Assembly: GCA_020846745.1 (NCBI GenBank)
Contig: JADLDI010000058.1
Location: 1-54,528 of the forward strand
Direction: 5' to 3'
Origin: Bryobacterales bacterium
GTDB lineage: Bacteria; Acidobacteriota; Terriglobia; Bryobacterales; Bryobacteraceae
DNA: 54,528 nucleotides
Position 1 is the first letter of the stretch. Each line of letters starts with the position of its first letter. The notes under the pieces were generated by a model. It worked only from the letters and a program-made list of their open reading frames with translations, was not told the origin of the DNA and did not search any database. The position numbers and the translations under genes were made by a program. Below, piece by piece: positions 1 through 7,791 of the stretch.

Positions 1-352
1 CGCGGTTGAACGAACCTTCGAAGCGGATGTAGTAGCGCGAGTAGAGTTCGGCCTCTTTTTGGGTGGCGGGGTGGGTGATGGGGTCGCGGCCATCGGAGCG
101 GTCGTAGAGTTCGTTTTGGAAATCTAGCGCACGGAGCATGTTCCAGCGGGCGGTGACGAGTTTGTCGAAGAAGATCTCTTCCAAGGGGCCATCGGGGCGG
201 CACTGGGCGTGGAGTTCGTTTCGCAAAGTGTTGAAAACAGGACGGAGATCGGCTGGGATGGACTCGGCCGTGAGCCCATGTTTTTTAGCATTTTGGGAGG
301 ATTTGGCTTTGCCTTCTTCGGTGCGGGGGCCGGTCCTGAGGTTTGCAGACAT
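1..352 (-). CDS. Unknown protein of the RTEEGK...SQNAKKHG type, cut by left edge
   Basis: Reading leftward from the ATG at 352, 117 codons stay open to the window edge, so only the N-terminus is present. It begins MSANLRTGPRTEEGKAKSSQ and continues with NAKKHGLTAES, a basic, Gln/Asn/Lys-rich start that I recognise from many functionally unassigned acidobacterial proteins. The rest (EEIFFDKLVTARWNMLRALDF) looks helical. A good ribosome binding site, AGAAGGAG, lies 10 bases before the ATG, which supports this start. There is no signal peptide, membrane segment or catalytic motif in the part visible. The sense of the gene is clear; the function is unknown and I do not propose one. Confidence 0.75.
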   Translation of the reverse strand, partial: MSANLRTGPRTEEGKAKSSQNAKKHGLTAESIPADLRPVFNTLRNELHAQCRPDGPLEEIFFDKLVTARWNMLRALDFQNELYDRSDGRDPITHPATQKEAELYSRYYIRFEGSFNR

Positions 353-670
353 CTGAGTAGCACTCCTTCTGGAGGGATTTTTGAATCGGCCGCCGAGTAA
401 CGCGGATGAACGCCGATGGGGTCGGGGGCGCGGCGGCTTCCGACCGGAGGTAGGACAAAAAAAGACCGCGCGATGGCGGTCCTTTTCGATTTGTTTGGTG
501 GGTGGACACACGTCCACGACCACGGGTCAAGTGTACCACGGGTGCCAGCGGAATACAAGAGGGATTGCAACGGAACGGGTGCCGCGCCTTTCATGCGGTG
601 GCGGTGGTCGAGACCCATCGCTGACGCTCGGGCTCCGTTTCGGGAGCAGTGCGTAGGGGAAAATGGGGGT
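353..670. other. 318-base divergent intergenic region
   Basis: This stretch separates the minus-strand gene starting at 352 from the plus-strand S4 gene starting at 671 and must hold both promoters. The only clear structure is the hairpin at 464-481. A plus-strand frame is open from about 416 into the S4 gene, but the translated upstream part resembles nothing and lacks a ribosome binding site, so I treat it as non-coding. I could not identify convincing -35/-10 boxes. Confidence 0.5.
464..481. terminator. Terminator-like hairpin with flanking A and T tracts
   Basis: GACCGC (464-469) pairs with GCGGTC (476-481) around a six-base loop. Seven A lie just left (457-463) and CTTTTC lies to the right (481-486). 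Read on the minus strand, the stem is followed by seven T, the form of an intrinsic terminator. It sits between two divergently transcribed genes, where a terminator is not expected; it could be an attenuator in the leader of the gene at 352 or could stop antisense transcription. The structure is seen; the role is inference. Confidence 0.45.
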
Positions 671-1057
671 ATGGACCGCGTTCGCCTCGACAAGTATCTC
701 TGGGCAGCCCGATTCTTCAAGACCCGGTCGCTCGCTTCGCATGCTTGCGAACTTGGGCGCATTCAGGTCAACGGCCAGCCTGCAAAAGCCTCGCGCGAGG
801 TTCGCGTGGCCGACATGCTGCACATCCGCAGCGAAGCATCGGAGTTTGAGGTTGAAGTTCTCGTTGTGAGTGCGATGCGCGGCCCTGCCTCGGTAGCGCA
901 GACGCTGTACCGCGAAACGGAGGCCAGCCGCGAGCGCCGCGAACGCATGGCGGCAGAACGGAAAGCGATGCGCGAACTGGAAGGCCCAACGTTCGGCCGC
1001 CCCTCCAAGCGCGACCGCCGGGAACTCGAACGCTTCCGCGCTCAGTACGAATACTGA
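671..1057 (+). CDS. hslR: S4-domain RNA-binding protein, Hsp15/HslR-like
   Basis: A 128-residue basic protein. It opens with MDRVRLDKYLWAARFFKTR, the classical start of the S4 fold (residues about 4-65: RLDKYLW..R..KTRS.A...C..G.I.VNG), and ends in a long Arg/Lys/Glu-rich helical tail (ERRERMAAERKAMRELEG). This is the layout of Hsp15, a heat-shock protein that in Escherichia coli binds the 50S subunit carrying stalled nascent chains and helps recycle it. I chose the ATG at 671 because the S4 homology starts there and GGGG-rich sequence precedes it; the frame is open further upstream without recognisable protein. It ends 2 bases before the converging DUF1501 gene. The family is secure, the exact role inferred. 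Confidence 0.88.
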   Translation: MDRVRLDKYLWAARFFKTRSLASHACELGRIQVNGQPAKASREVRVADMLHIRSEASEFEVEVLVVSAMRGPASVAQTLYRETEASRERRERMAAERKAMRELEGPTFGRPSKRDRRELERFRAQYEY

Positions 1058-1059
1058 TC

Positions 1060-2523
1060 TTACGCGAGGATCTTGTGGATCGGTTCGCCGAAGTCGATAT
1101 CCAACCGCTTGCGTCCCGGCACCTCCAACTTCCGTGGATCGAGGCCCAACTGGTGCAGCACGGTGGCGTGGATGTCGGTGACATAATGGCGCTCTTCAAT
1201 CGCGTGAAACCCGATTTCATCGGTCGCTCCGTGTACCACGCCGCCTTTGATGCCCCCGCCGGCGAGCCACACCGAAAACCCGTAAGGATGATGGTCGCGG
1301 CCATTTGTGCCTTGGGCGCTCGGCGTGCGGCCGAATTCGGTGGCAAACACGACTAATGTGTCGTCGAACATGCCACGTTGCTTCAGGTCGCGAACCAGGC
1401 CGGCGATGGGTTTATCCACTTGCCGGCACAGTTCGGTGTGTCCCTTCTTCAGATTGCTGTGAGCGTCCCACTTCCCTGCCCCGCCGTTTTGCCCGTGGAA
1501 CACCTGCACAAACCGCACACCCGACTCGGCCAGCCGGCGCGCCGCCAGGCACATTTCGCCGAATGGTTTCGTCGCGTCCTGATCCAGCCCGTACATTTTG
1601 CGTGTCGCTTCGTTCTCGGTGCTGAACTTCATCACTTCCGGAACCGCCGTTTGCATCCGAAACGCAAGTTCGTAGGACTTTATGCGCGCGCGCATGTTGA
1701 CGTCATCGGGATACTCGACGCTCGACAGGCGATTCAATTCGCCGATCAGTTCAAACTCGCGCTGCTGATCCTGCTTACTAATGGCCATTGCCGGTTTCGC
1801 GTATGGCAGCGGATTGTCAGGTTTCGTCTGTAACTGCACGCCGTTGTGCTCCGGCCCGAGATAGGCTGCGCCGTGCGCACCTAACCCGCCGCAGCAGGTG
1901 TCAATCGGTTCGCCTAACACGACAAACTGAGGCAGGTTATCGTTCAAAGAGCCCAGGCCATAATGCACCCACGATCCGATCGTTGGAAACTGGCCTTCCA
2001 ACACATGCCGGCCCGTATGGAACTGCATCTGCGCACCGTGGTTGTTGTCGGTGGTCCACATTGACCGGACGACGGCGATGTCGTCAACTATCTCCGAAAC
2101 ATGCGGCCACCACTCGCTTACTTCAATCCCGCTCTGGCCGCGCTTGGAATAACCCACCTGCATCGGGTACAACAATGGGTGGTTGTGGTGCAAACCGGCG
2201 ATGACTTCGCGCAGGTTCTTCTTCACCAGCGGATTGTCGAGCGCATCCTTATAGGGTGTGTCTTCTACAAACCGGCCGCCATACTTATTCAACGCGGGTT
2301 TGGGGTCGAAGGTGTCGATATGGCTCACCCCGCCGATCATAAACAGCCAGATTACGCGCTTGGCTTTCGGCGCAAAATGCGGCTTTCCATTCGGGAGCTG
2401 AAACGCCCCGGTGGTGGCGGCACGGGCGACGCCGTCGCGATTCAGCATGGCCCCTAAAGCCAGGCCGGTGAATCCCATACCAACATCGGCCAGGAAGTTG
2501 CGGCGTGGAGTATGTCGTTTCAT
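1060..2523 (-). CDS. DUF1501 family protein, TAT-exported
   Basis: 487 residues. The N-terminus MKRHTPRRNFLADVGMGF is a twin-arginine signal with an A-rich cleavage region (GVARAATTG), so the folded protein should be exported. The body matches DUF1501, a family in the alkaline phosphatase/sulfatase fold superfamily: a VIWLFMIGGVSHIDTFDPKP start, RSMWTTDNNHGAQMQFHTG in the middle, and the conserved ATEFGRTP followed by GRDHHP near the C-terminus. DUF1501 genes are almost always next to PSCyt1/DUF1549/DUF1553 genes in Planctomycetes and Acidobacteria, and here that partner ends 13 bases upstream, so the two are an operon. The substrate is unknown. In published genomes such pairs are usually left as hypothetical proteins. 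Confidence 0.9.
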   Translation of the reverse strand: MKRHTPRRNFLADVGMGFTGLALGAMLNRDGVARAATTGAFQLPNGKPHFAPKAKRVIWLFMIGGVSHIDTFDPKPALNKYGGRFVEDTPYKDALDNPLVKKNLREVIAGLHHNHPLLYPMQVGYSKRGQSGIEVSEWWPHVSEIVDDIAVVRSMWTTDNNHGAQMQFHTGRHVLEGQFPTIGSWVHYGLGSLNDNLPQFVVLGEPIDTCCGGLGAHGAAYLGPEHNGVQLQTKPDNPLPYAKPAMAISKQDQQREFELIGELNRLSSVEYPDDVNMRARIKSYELAFRMQTAVPEVMKFSTENEATRKMYGLDQDATKPFGEMCLAARRLAESGVRFVQVFHGQNGGAGKWDAHSNLKKGHTELCRQVDKPIAGLVRDLKQRGMFDDTLVVFATEFGRTPSAQGTNGRDHHPYGFSVWLAGGGIKGGVVHGATDEIGFHAIEERHYVTDIHATVLHQLGLDPRKLEVPGRKRLDIDFGEPIHKILA

Positions 2524-2536
2524 TTGCGTCGGCGCC

Positions 2537-5131
2537 TCAGCGGATGGTTACGAAATCGTTATGGTTGAACAGCACGTGAATAAGATTCGCGCGGGCCTGT
2601 GGATCGTTTGCAGCCAGGAAGCGTTCGGCCGCAGCCGCCTCTTGCGTAGAGGCAGGTCTGCCCAGCACTGTTTGGAAGGCGAGCGGAACAAACGCCTGGC
2701 CGGCTGCACTCAGCCGGTCAGCCAGGATCCGTGCCTGGCGCTGGCTCAATTCGCTATTTGCCAACGCAAGCGCCTGCTGTGGAACCACACTTACGTTGCG
2801 CATGTAGCACTCTGTCGGATTCGCCCCGTCAAAGGTTTTGAGAAACTCCATCTGCGTATCGGGCGAATGGCTGAAATAGATGCTGCGGCGCTTCGTCTCA
2901 AATCCCTTTGTCTCGTCTAACTCCGGACCGCCCATCGTAGAGTCTAATTGTCCCGATACGGACAGGATACTGTCGCGTACGGCTTCGGCTTCCATGCGGC
3001 GCGGGTTCATGCGCCACAAGTACACGTTATCGGGATCGATGTCCGCACTCCCATTCTTCGCCGTCCCCGCGGTTGAACGCATGCGGTACGTACTACTGGT
3101 AAGTATCAAACGGTGGATCGCCTTCATGCTCCACTTACTGTCCATAAACCGGGTTGCCATCCAGTCGAGTAACTCGGGATGCGTCGGCGCTTTTCCGTTC
3201 TTGCCAAATTCGAACACTGTCGGCACGAGCGCCTGTCCAAAGTGCCGCAGCCACATATGATTCACCGCAACGCGCGCAGTGAGCGGATTGTTTGTGGAGG
3301 CGATCCAGTTTGCCAGCGCTAACCGCCGCCCGGTGCTCTTAGTCGGGTACACCTTGCCGACGGGTGTGTAGCCTTCAGCAACCTGTGTCAGCGCCGCCTG
3401 CGCTGCCGCCACTCGCTTCTGCGCCTCAGCGACTTTCTTGTCATCCATCTTCTCTGCCGTCTTCTCTGACTTCAGCGCCTGCGTAAATTCCAACTGCGCC
3501 CGAAAGACGTTCTCATCCGCTTTCAAAATGCCGGCCTTGCGTTCCGCCTTGCGCGCCGCATCGGCCAGTTCCTCGTACTTCGGATCTGGCGGATCGGAGT
3601 ACTTGGCACTGTCGGCAGCAATACGCGCTTCGAGCGCTGGAAGCGCCGCTTCGGCGGCGGCGAGCGATTTTTCCGTTAACGTCAGAGCGTCCGATGCTCC
3701 GCGCAGTTTCTGGTAAGCGGCATCCCCTGTCTCGGATTCAGCTTCTTTCTTTGCGGCCGCATGTGCCTCTTTCTGCTTCGTCACTTCAGCCTGCGCGCGT
3801 TCGACCTCCGCTTTCGCCTGCGCTCGCAAATCCTTATGTACAAACTCGCGATGGTCCGGATAGTACGAACTCACGGGCAACGTCACAGGCTGTATCGCTG
3901 AGAGCTTGCCTCCGAAAAGCGCGGGAACCGCCGGAGCCAGCGCTTTGTCCTTCACCGGGTTCTGGATGTCACCTCTTACCAGGAGGTAGGTAGGGCGGTC
4001 CAGTTCCGCATCGAAGATGCGTGAAAGCCCTTCCTTATCCGTATCCACCTGCCCGGGCACTCTGTCGATGCGGACCTCATAAGGTTCAAAAAATGCCCGG
4101 AATTTATAGTATTCTTCCTGCGAGATCTGATCGTATTTATGGTCGTGGCAGCGTGCGCACTTCACGGTGACGCCGAGCAGACCGAGCGCAGTGTGGTCCA
4201 CTGCATCCTGCATCCAGCCGTTGCGGTCGTACTTCGAGAAGTTCCGCGCCAAAAACCCGGTCGCCCTGACCGTCTTCGGATCGTTTGGCGCGATCTCGTC
4301 GCCGGCGAGCATCTCAACCATCATGCGGTCATAACCCTTGTCCTGGTTCAGCGACTCGACAATCCAATCGCGGAAACGCCACATATGTTTGTGGCTGTTG
4401 CGGACGTCGTTGCCTCGCCGCCAGCCATACCAGTCGCTGTAGCGCCAGATGTCCATCCAGTGGCGGCCCCAGCGCTCGCCATATCGCGGATCGTCTAACA
4501 GCCGGTCTACCAACGCTTCATAGGCTTTCGCAGACTTGTCCAATTCGAATCGGGCAGTTTCTTCCGGCGTTGGCGGTACGCCCACCACATCCAGGTACAC
4601 CCGCCGCAGCAGGGTCGTACGATCAGCCTCCGCAACAGGCTGGAGACCGCGTTTGTCATGCTCGGCAGCGACAAAGGCGTCGATCGGGTTGCGTACCCAA
4701 GCGGCATTCGTTACGTGAGGCGGTTCGACGCGTTTGGGTAGGCGGAACGCCCAATGGTCCTGCTTTGGTACTCTCACGGCAACAGCCGCGGGCGCCACCT
4801 TGCCCTCCCAATCGGCCCCGTGGTCAATCCATGTGGCGAGTATCTTCAGCTCTTCGTCCGAGAGCTTTGCCGACCCATACGGCATATGCGGTTTGGCGGC
4901 ATGCGTCGCCACTTGGTATAGCATGCTGTCTTTCGCGCTTCCAGGCTGGATGGCAGGACCACGATCGCCGCCGCGAACCGCCATCGCACGGCTGGTCAGA
5001 TCGAGCCCCGACTGTTTCGTACTGGAGTTGTGACACCCGCTGCAACGCTTCTCGAGTATCTTGATTGCCGCCGCTTCTTCGCCCAGTGCGTAAACGCACA
5101 GCAGCAATGCGGTTAGGAGCACGCGCGCCAT
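2537..5131 (-). CDS. PSCyt1-DUF1549-DUF1553 planctomycete-type cytochrome protein
   Basis: 864 residues with a short signal peptide (MARVLLTALLLCVYALG). Domains in order: PSCyt1, a cytochrome-c-like domain with one CSGCH haem motif at residues 30-34; PSCyt2/DUF1549 from about 150 to 360, including a second haem-type motif CARCHDHKYD; a central Ala/Glu/Lys-rich coiled coil (about 430-560, AKAEVERAQAEVTKQKEA); and DUF1553 (PSD1) from about 600 on, with ALANWIASTNNPLTARVAVN and VVPQQALALANS. Together with the DUF1501 protein downstream it probably forms a periplasmic redox or hydrolytic unit; the biochemical role is not established. The ATG at 5131 is the first of the frame and gives the signal peptide. 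It is the promoter-proximal gene of the pair, divergent from the amidohydrolase at 5310. Confidence 0.9.
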   Translation of the reverse strand: MARVLLTALLLCVYALGEEAAAIKILEKRCSGCHNSSTKQSGLDLTSRAMAVRGGDRGPAIQPGSAKDSMLYQVATHAAKPHMPYGSAKLSDEELKILATWIDHGADWEGKVAPAAVAVRVPKQDHWAFRLPKRVEPPHVTNAAWVRNPIDAFVAAEHDKRGLQPVAEADRTTLLRRVYLDVVGVPPTPEETARFELDKSAKAYEALVDRLLDDPRYGERWGRHWMDIWRYSDWYGWRRGNDVRNSHKHMWRFRDWIVESLNQDKGYDRMMVEMLAGDEIAPNDPKTVRATGFLARNFSKYDRNGWMQDAVDHTALGLLGVTVKCARCHDHKYDQISQEEYYKFRAFFEPYEVRIDRVPGQVDTDKEGLSRIFDAELDRPTYLLVRGDIQNPVKDKALAPAVPALFGGKLSAIQPVTLPVSSYYPDHREFVHKDLRAQAKAEVERAQAEVTKQKEAHAAAKKEAESETGDAAYQKLRGASDALTLTEKSLAAAEAALPALEARIAADSAKYSDPPDPKYEELADAARKAERKAGILKADENVFRAQLEFTQALKSEKTAEKMDDKKVAEAQKRVAAAQAALTQVAEGYTPVGKVYPTKSTGRRLALANWIASTNNPLTARVAVNHMWLRHFGQALVPTVFEFGKNGKAPTHPELLDWMATRFMDSKWSMKAIHRLILTSSTYRMRSTAGTAKNGSADIDPDNVYLWRMNPRRMEAEAVRDSILSVSGQLDSTMGGPELDETKGFETKRRSIYFSHSPDTQMEFLKTFDGANPTECYMRNVSVVPQQALALANSELSQRQARILADRLSAAGQAFVPLAFQTVLGRPASTQEAAAAERFLAANDPQARANLIHVLFNHNDFVTIR

Positions 5132-5309
5132 GCTATAAACTCTATCTCGATTCCGCCGCGCGTGCTCGACCGGCCGTTCTATTGAACAGGCAGGTCAGGT
5201 CAGGTCTCAAGTCCTGATTATCTGGAAACCTTGTAGAGTTCTTGAGTTCCAAAACCGTGTGCTCGCGATCGCAAGCGGCACCGCCGCTCTGACGAAGTAG
5301 AATGTCACG
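5132..5309. promoter_or_regulatory. Divergent promoter region with three tandem CAGGT units
   Basis: This 178-base gap separates the DUF1553 gene (left, minus) from the amidohydrolase (right, plus) and should hold both promoters. Its one visible peculiarity is CAGGT three times in tandem at 5191-5205. That may be a site for a repeating protein contact or simple slippage. I could not fix -35/-10 boxes on either strand. Confidence 0.35.
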
Positions 5310-6572
5310 ATGAAGTTCCCCGTTCTCTGGCTCGCCCTCCCCGCCCTGCTTGCGGCCCAGCCGTATGACCTGCTGCTCAAAGGCGGACACGTCCTCGATC
5401 CTAAAAACAACATCAATCGCAAGATGGATGTCGCCATCCAGGGCAACAAGATCGCCAAGGTCGCTCCGGTCATCGACGCATCACAAGCGAAGAAGACTAT
5501 CGCCTGCGACGGCCTCTATGTCACGCCCGGCCTTGTCGACATCCACGTTCACCTCTACTTCTCGACAGCGCTCCAGTCCAACCTTCATGGCGATCCGTCA
5601 AGCTACGCCGGTTTCCGCGCCGTGCACCCCGATGGATACACGTTCCGCACCGGCGTCACCACCGCGGTGGACGTGGGCAGTTCCGGTTGGCGGAACTTCC
5701 CCGAGTTCAAGGAACGCGTCATCGCGCAATCAAAAACCCGTGTATACGCCATGCTCAACATCGTCGGCAGCGGAATGGCCGGGCGGGAGAAGGTAGAACA
5801 GAACCTTGCCGATATGAGCGCCGAGGACACAGCGAGAGTTGCCAAACAATTCCCACAGGAGATCGTCGGAGTGAAGACGGCCCACTACGCGGGCCCCGAA
5901 TGGACCCCGGTCGACAACGCCGTCAAAGCCGCAACGCTCGCCAACATCCCTGTCATGGTCGACTTTGGTTCTTTCCGCCCCGAGCGGCCCTTCGCCGAAC
6001 TCGTAACCAAACATCTGCGGCCAGGGGACATGTACACGCACTTCTTCACCGGTCCGGCGCCTCTGCTCGACGCGCAGGGTAAGATCCTTCCGTTCCTCTA
6101 CGAAGCCCGTAAGCGCGGCGTAAAGTTCGATGTCGGCCACGGCGCCGGCAGTTTCTCCTGGAAGAACGCGGTGCCGGTGATCTCGCAAGGCTTCTGGCCC
6201 GATTCCATCTCCACCGATCTCCACCAGAGCAGCATGAACGCCGGCATGAAAGACATGCTCAACGTCATGTCGAAGATCCTGAATTTGGGCGTGCCAATCT
6301 ACGAAGTAATCCGCCTTTCCACGATCAATCCTGCTAACCAAATCAAACGTCCGCAGCACGGCCACCTAACCGAAGGCGCCGAAGCCGACGTGGCCGTGTT
6401 GCGGCTCGACAAAGGCCACTACGGCTTTCTCGACTCCCGCAACGCACGATTAGACGGCACCCAACTTCTGGTAGGCGAACTAACGGTAAAAGGCGGCCAG
6501 GTAGTCTGGGACCTGAACGGCCGCGCCGGCGTGGAGTGGAAGTCGTTCTATAAGTCACGCAACACGAAGTAA
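5310..6572 (+). CDS. Secreted amidohydrolase/deacetylase-type metallohydrolase, intact
   Basis: 420 residues with a signal peptide (MKFPVLWLALPALLAAQ). It is an amidohydrolase-superfamily protein of the deacetylase/D-aminoacylase-like subgroup: an N-terminal beta strip (DLLLKGGHVLDPKNNIN), then the TIM barrel with all expected metal ligands visible: HVH in PGLVDIHVHLY, Lys in IVGVKTAHY (likely the carboxylated bridging lysine), His in DMYTHFF, His in DVGHGAGSF and Asp in SISTDLH. It should hydrolyse an amide or ester bond in the periplasm with a binuclear metal site; the substrate is unknown. Two paralogues lie at 14299-16658 on the other strand. It stands alone on the plus strand and converges with the AlgJ-like gene. 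Family secure, reaction inferred. Confidence 0.88.
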   Translation: MKFPVLWLALPALLAAQPYDLLLKGGHVLDPKNNINRKMDVAIQGNKIAKVAPVIDASQAKKTIACDGLYVTPGLVDIHVHLYFSTALQSNLHGDPSSYAGFRAVHPDGYTFRTGVTTAVDVGSSGWRNFPEFKERVIAQSKTRVYAMLNIVGSGMAGREKVEQNLADMSAEDTARVAKQFPQEIVGVKTAHYAGPEWTPVDNAVKAATLANIPVMVDFGSFRPERPFAELVTKHLRPGDMYTHFFTGPAPLLDAQGKILPFLYEARKRGVKFDVGHGAGSFSWKNAVPVISQGFWPDSISTDLHQSSMNAGMKDMLNVMSKILNLGVPIYEVIRLSTINPANQIKRPQHGHLTEGAEADVAVLRLDKGHYGFLDSRNARLDGTQLLVGELTVKGGQVVWDLNGRAGVEWKSFYKSRNTK

Positions 6573-6645
6573 TGCCGGGCATTAATTAAGTCAGTTAGTT
6601 CCGCCGGCGTTACCCAATCAGACTGACTTGCCGGGCTGCCGGCGG
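6573..6645. repeat. Interleaved inverted repeats between convergent genes
   Basis: The gap between the converging genes holds two perfect 8-base inverted repeats that interlock: AAGTCAGT (6588-6595) with ACTGACTT (6622-6629), and CCGCCGGC (6601-6608) with GCCGGCGG (6638-6645). TGCCGGGC occurs directly repeated at 6573-6580 and 6629-6636. The two stems cannot both form as simple nested hairpins; they would be alternatives or a pseudoknot-like fold. The likely role is bidirectional termination or an intergenic palindromic element. No T-run follows either stem. Confidence 0.5.
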
Positions 6646-6658
6646 AAAGGATGAGATC

Positions 6659-7786
6659 TCAACGCGCCTGCCCAGTCACGCCGGCCGCGGGTGGAAGTGG
6701 TATGGCCTTCCACCCTTCCGTTCCATAGCGGATATCGCGCTCCACAAATTCCCACAACACTACTTTCTTCCCCTTGAGCAGTTGTGGACGCCGCGCAAGC
6801 TCCTGCCGTACTAGTGTAGAGGCTCCCCCGTCGTTGACGACCGATGTTACGGGCTGGCGCAAGTTGCGCGCCAGATGTGCGATAAATCCGGCGGCTTTCG
6901 GCTCGTCGGTTTGATAGATACGAAGGAAACTGTCGCCTAAGACGAGCACCGATGCCGCCGGGTCGTCGCGATACAGCGCGCCCGTTGCTCGTTCCCGGAC
7001 CTGATGGACGATCACCTCCTCGGCCGGATAAGCGGCTTCGATCAGCGGAACGCGTGTCATCCGGGCAATGTCGCTGCGCCGGGGCACGGTCACTGCGCGG
7101 ACATCGAAGTCCACAGCGCCAGGCTGAACCCATCCGAGATCCTTCAGGCGGGTCGCCACGGCTGTTGCAGCGAACTCCGCAGCTTCGGCTGACCAATGCG
7201 TGTCTCGGGCCAGGTACTCGATTTGGGACTTGTTGCGTGCGAACAACCCAAACAGATCTATCGTTTCAATTCCCGCCGCCCGCAAACGCGCCAATAGGGC
7301 CAGGGTGGGCGAGTCGACCCGATCGACGCTATTGAGCCGGCTTGTCAGCATCTCGCCGTGCAAGGAAGGTTTGCCTGGAACCGGAACCACCATCAGTCGA
7401 ATACCACGCGAGCCAAGCTGATCGGAGAAGTTTTTGATCGCGAAGAAGGGGTCTTCGGATTGGCCACCTGCTTCGACGAGATATCGTACGTCGGGCCGAT
7501 AGAACAGCCACCCGCGCTTGCCGATGAGCACCTTCTCACCGGCTTCTCCAAACAGCAGGAATCGGGCATACTGGATTGACGGCCGGGTGGCGCCGGCCAC
7601 CAGAGACTGTTGTTCGACTTCCGTCTCGTAGGCGCGTAAGGTCGGGCGAGTGGGGAAATGGCGAAAGACATCGAAAAATTGAGGGACTTGGCCGCGTGTG
7701 ATTTCAACCACGGTCTGCGTCAGCGGAACGGCGTAGATCACACCCAGAAATGCGATAACGACGCACCACTGTTGTCTTCTCGTCAT
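6659..7786 (-). CDS. algJ: AlgJ/AlgX-like SGNH O-acetylation protein
   Basis: 375 residues from the ATG at 7786, starting with one membrane/signal segment (WCVVIAFLGVIYAVPL). It matches the AlgJ/AlgX SGNH-like family that works with MBOAT proteins to O-acetylate exopolysaccharides in the periplasm. Visible elements are VLIGKRGWLFYRPDVRYL, the Asp-x-His pair D195/H197 in RDTHWS, and Ser286 in VLVLGDSFLR; together these form the expected Ser-His-Asp triad. The frame is open well upstream, but that part is antisense-like noise overlapping the MBOAT gene, and the ATG at 7786 follows the MBOAT stop by 5 bases. The partner MBOAT directly upstream supports the call. The polysaccharide it modifies is unknown. 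The symbol is by family only. Confidence 0.85.
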   Translation of the reverse strand: MTRRQQWCVVIAFLGVIYAVPLTQTVVEITRGQVPQFFDVFRHFPTRPTLRAYETEVEQQSLVAGATRPSIQYARFLLFGEAGEKVLIGKRGWLFYRPDVRYLVEAGGQSEDPFFAIKNFSDQLGSRGIRLMVVPVPGKPSLHGEMLTSRLNSVDRVDSPTLALLARLRAAGIETIDLFGLFARNKSQIEYLARDTHWSAEAAEFAATAVATRLKDLGWVQPGAVDFDVRAVTVPRRSDIARMTRVPLIEAAYPAEEVIVHQVRERATGALYRDDPAASVLVLGDSFLRIYQTDEPKAAGFIAHLARNLRQPVTSVVNDGGASTLVRQELARRPQLLKGKKVVLWEFVERDIRYGTEGWKAIPLPPAAGVTGQAR

Positions 7787-7791
7787 AGGGG

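Noticed and set aside
416..670. Upstream extension of the S4-domain frame
   Set aside because: The translated part resembles nothing, and the S4 homology and a ribosome binding site fit the ATG at 671.
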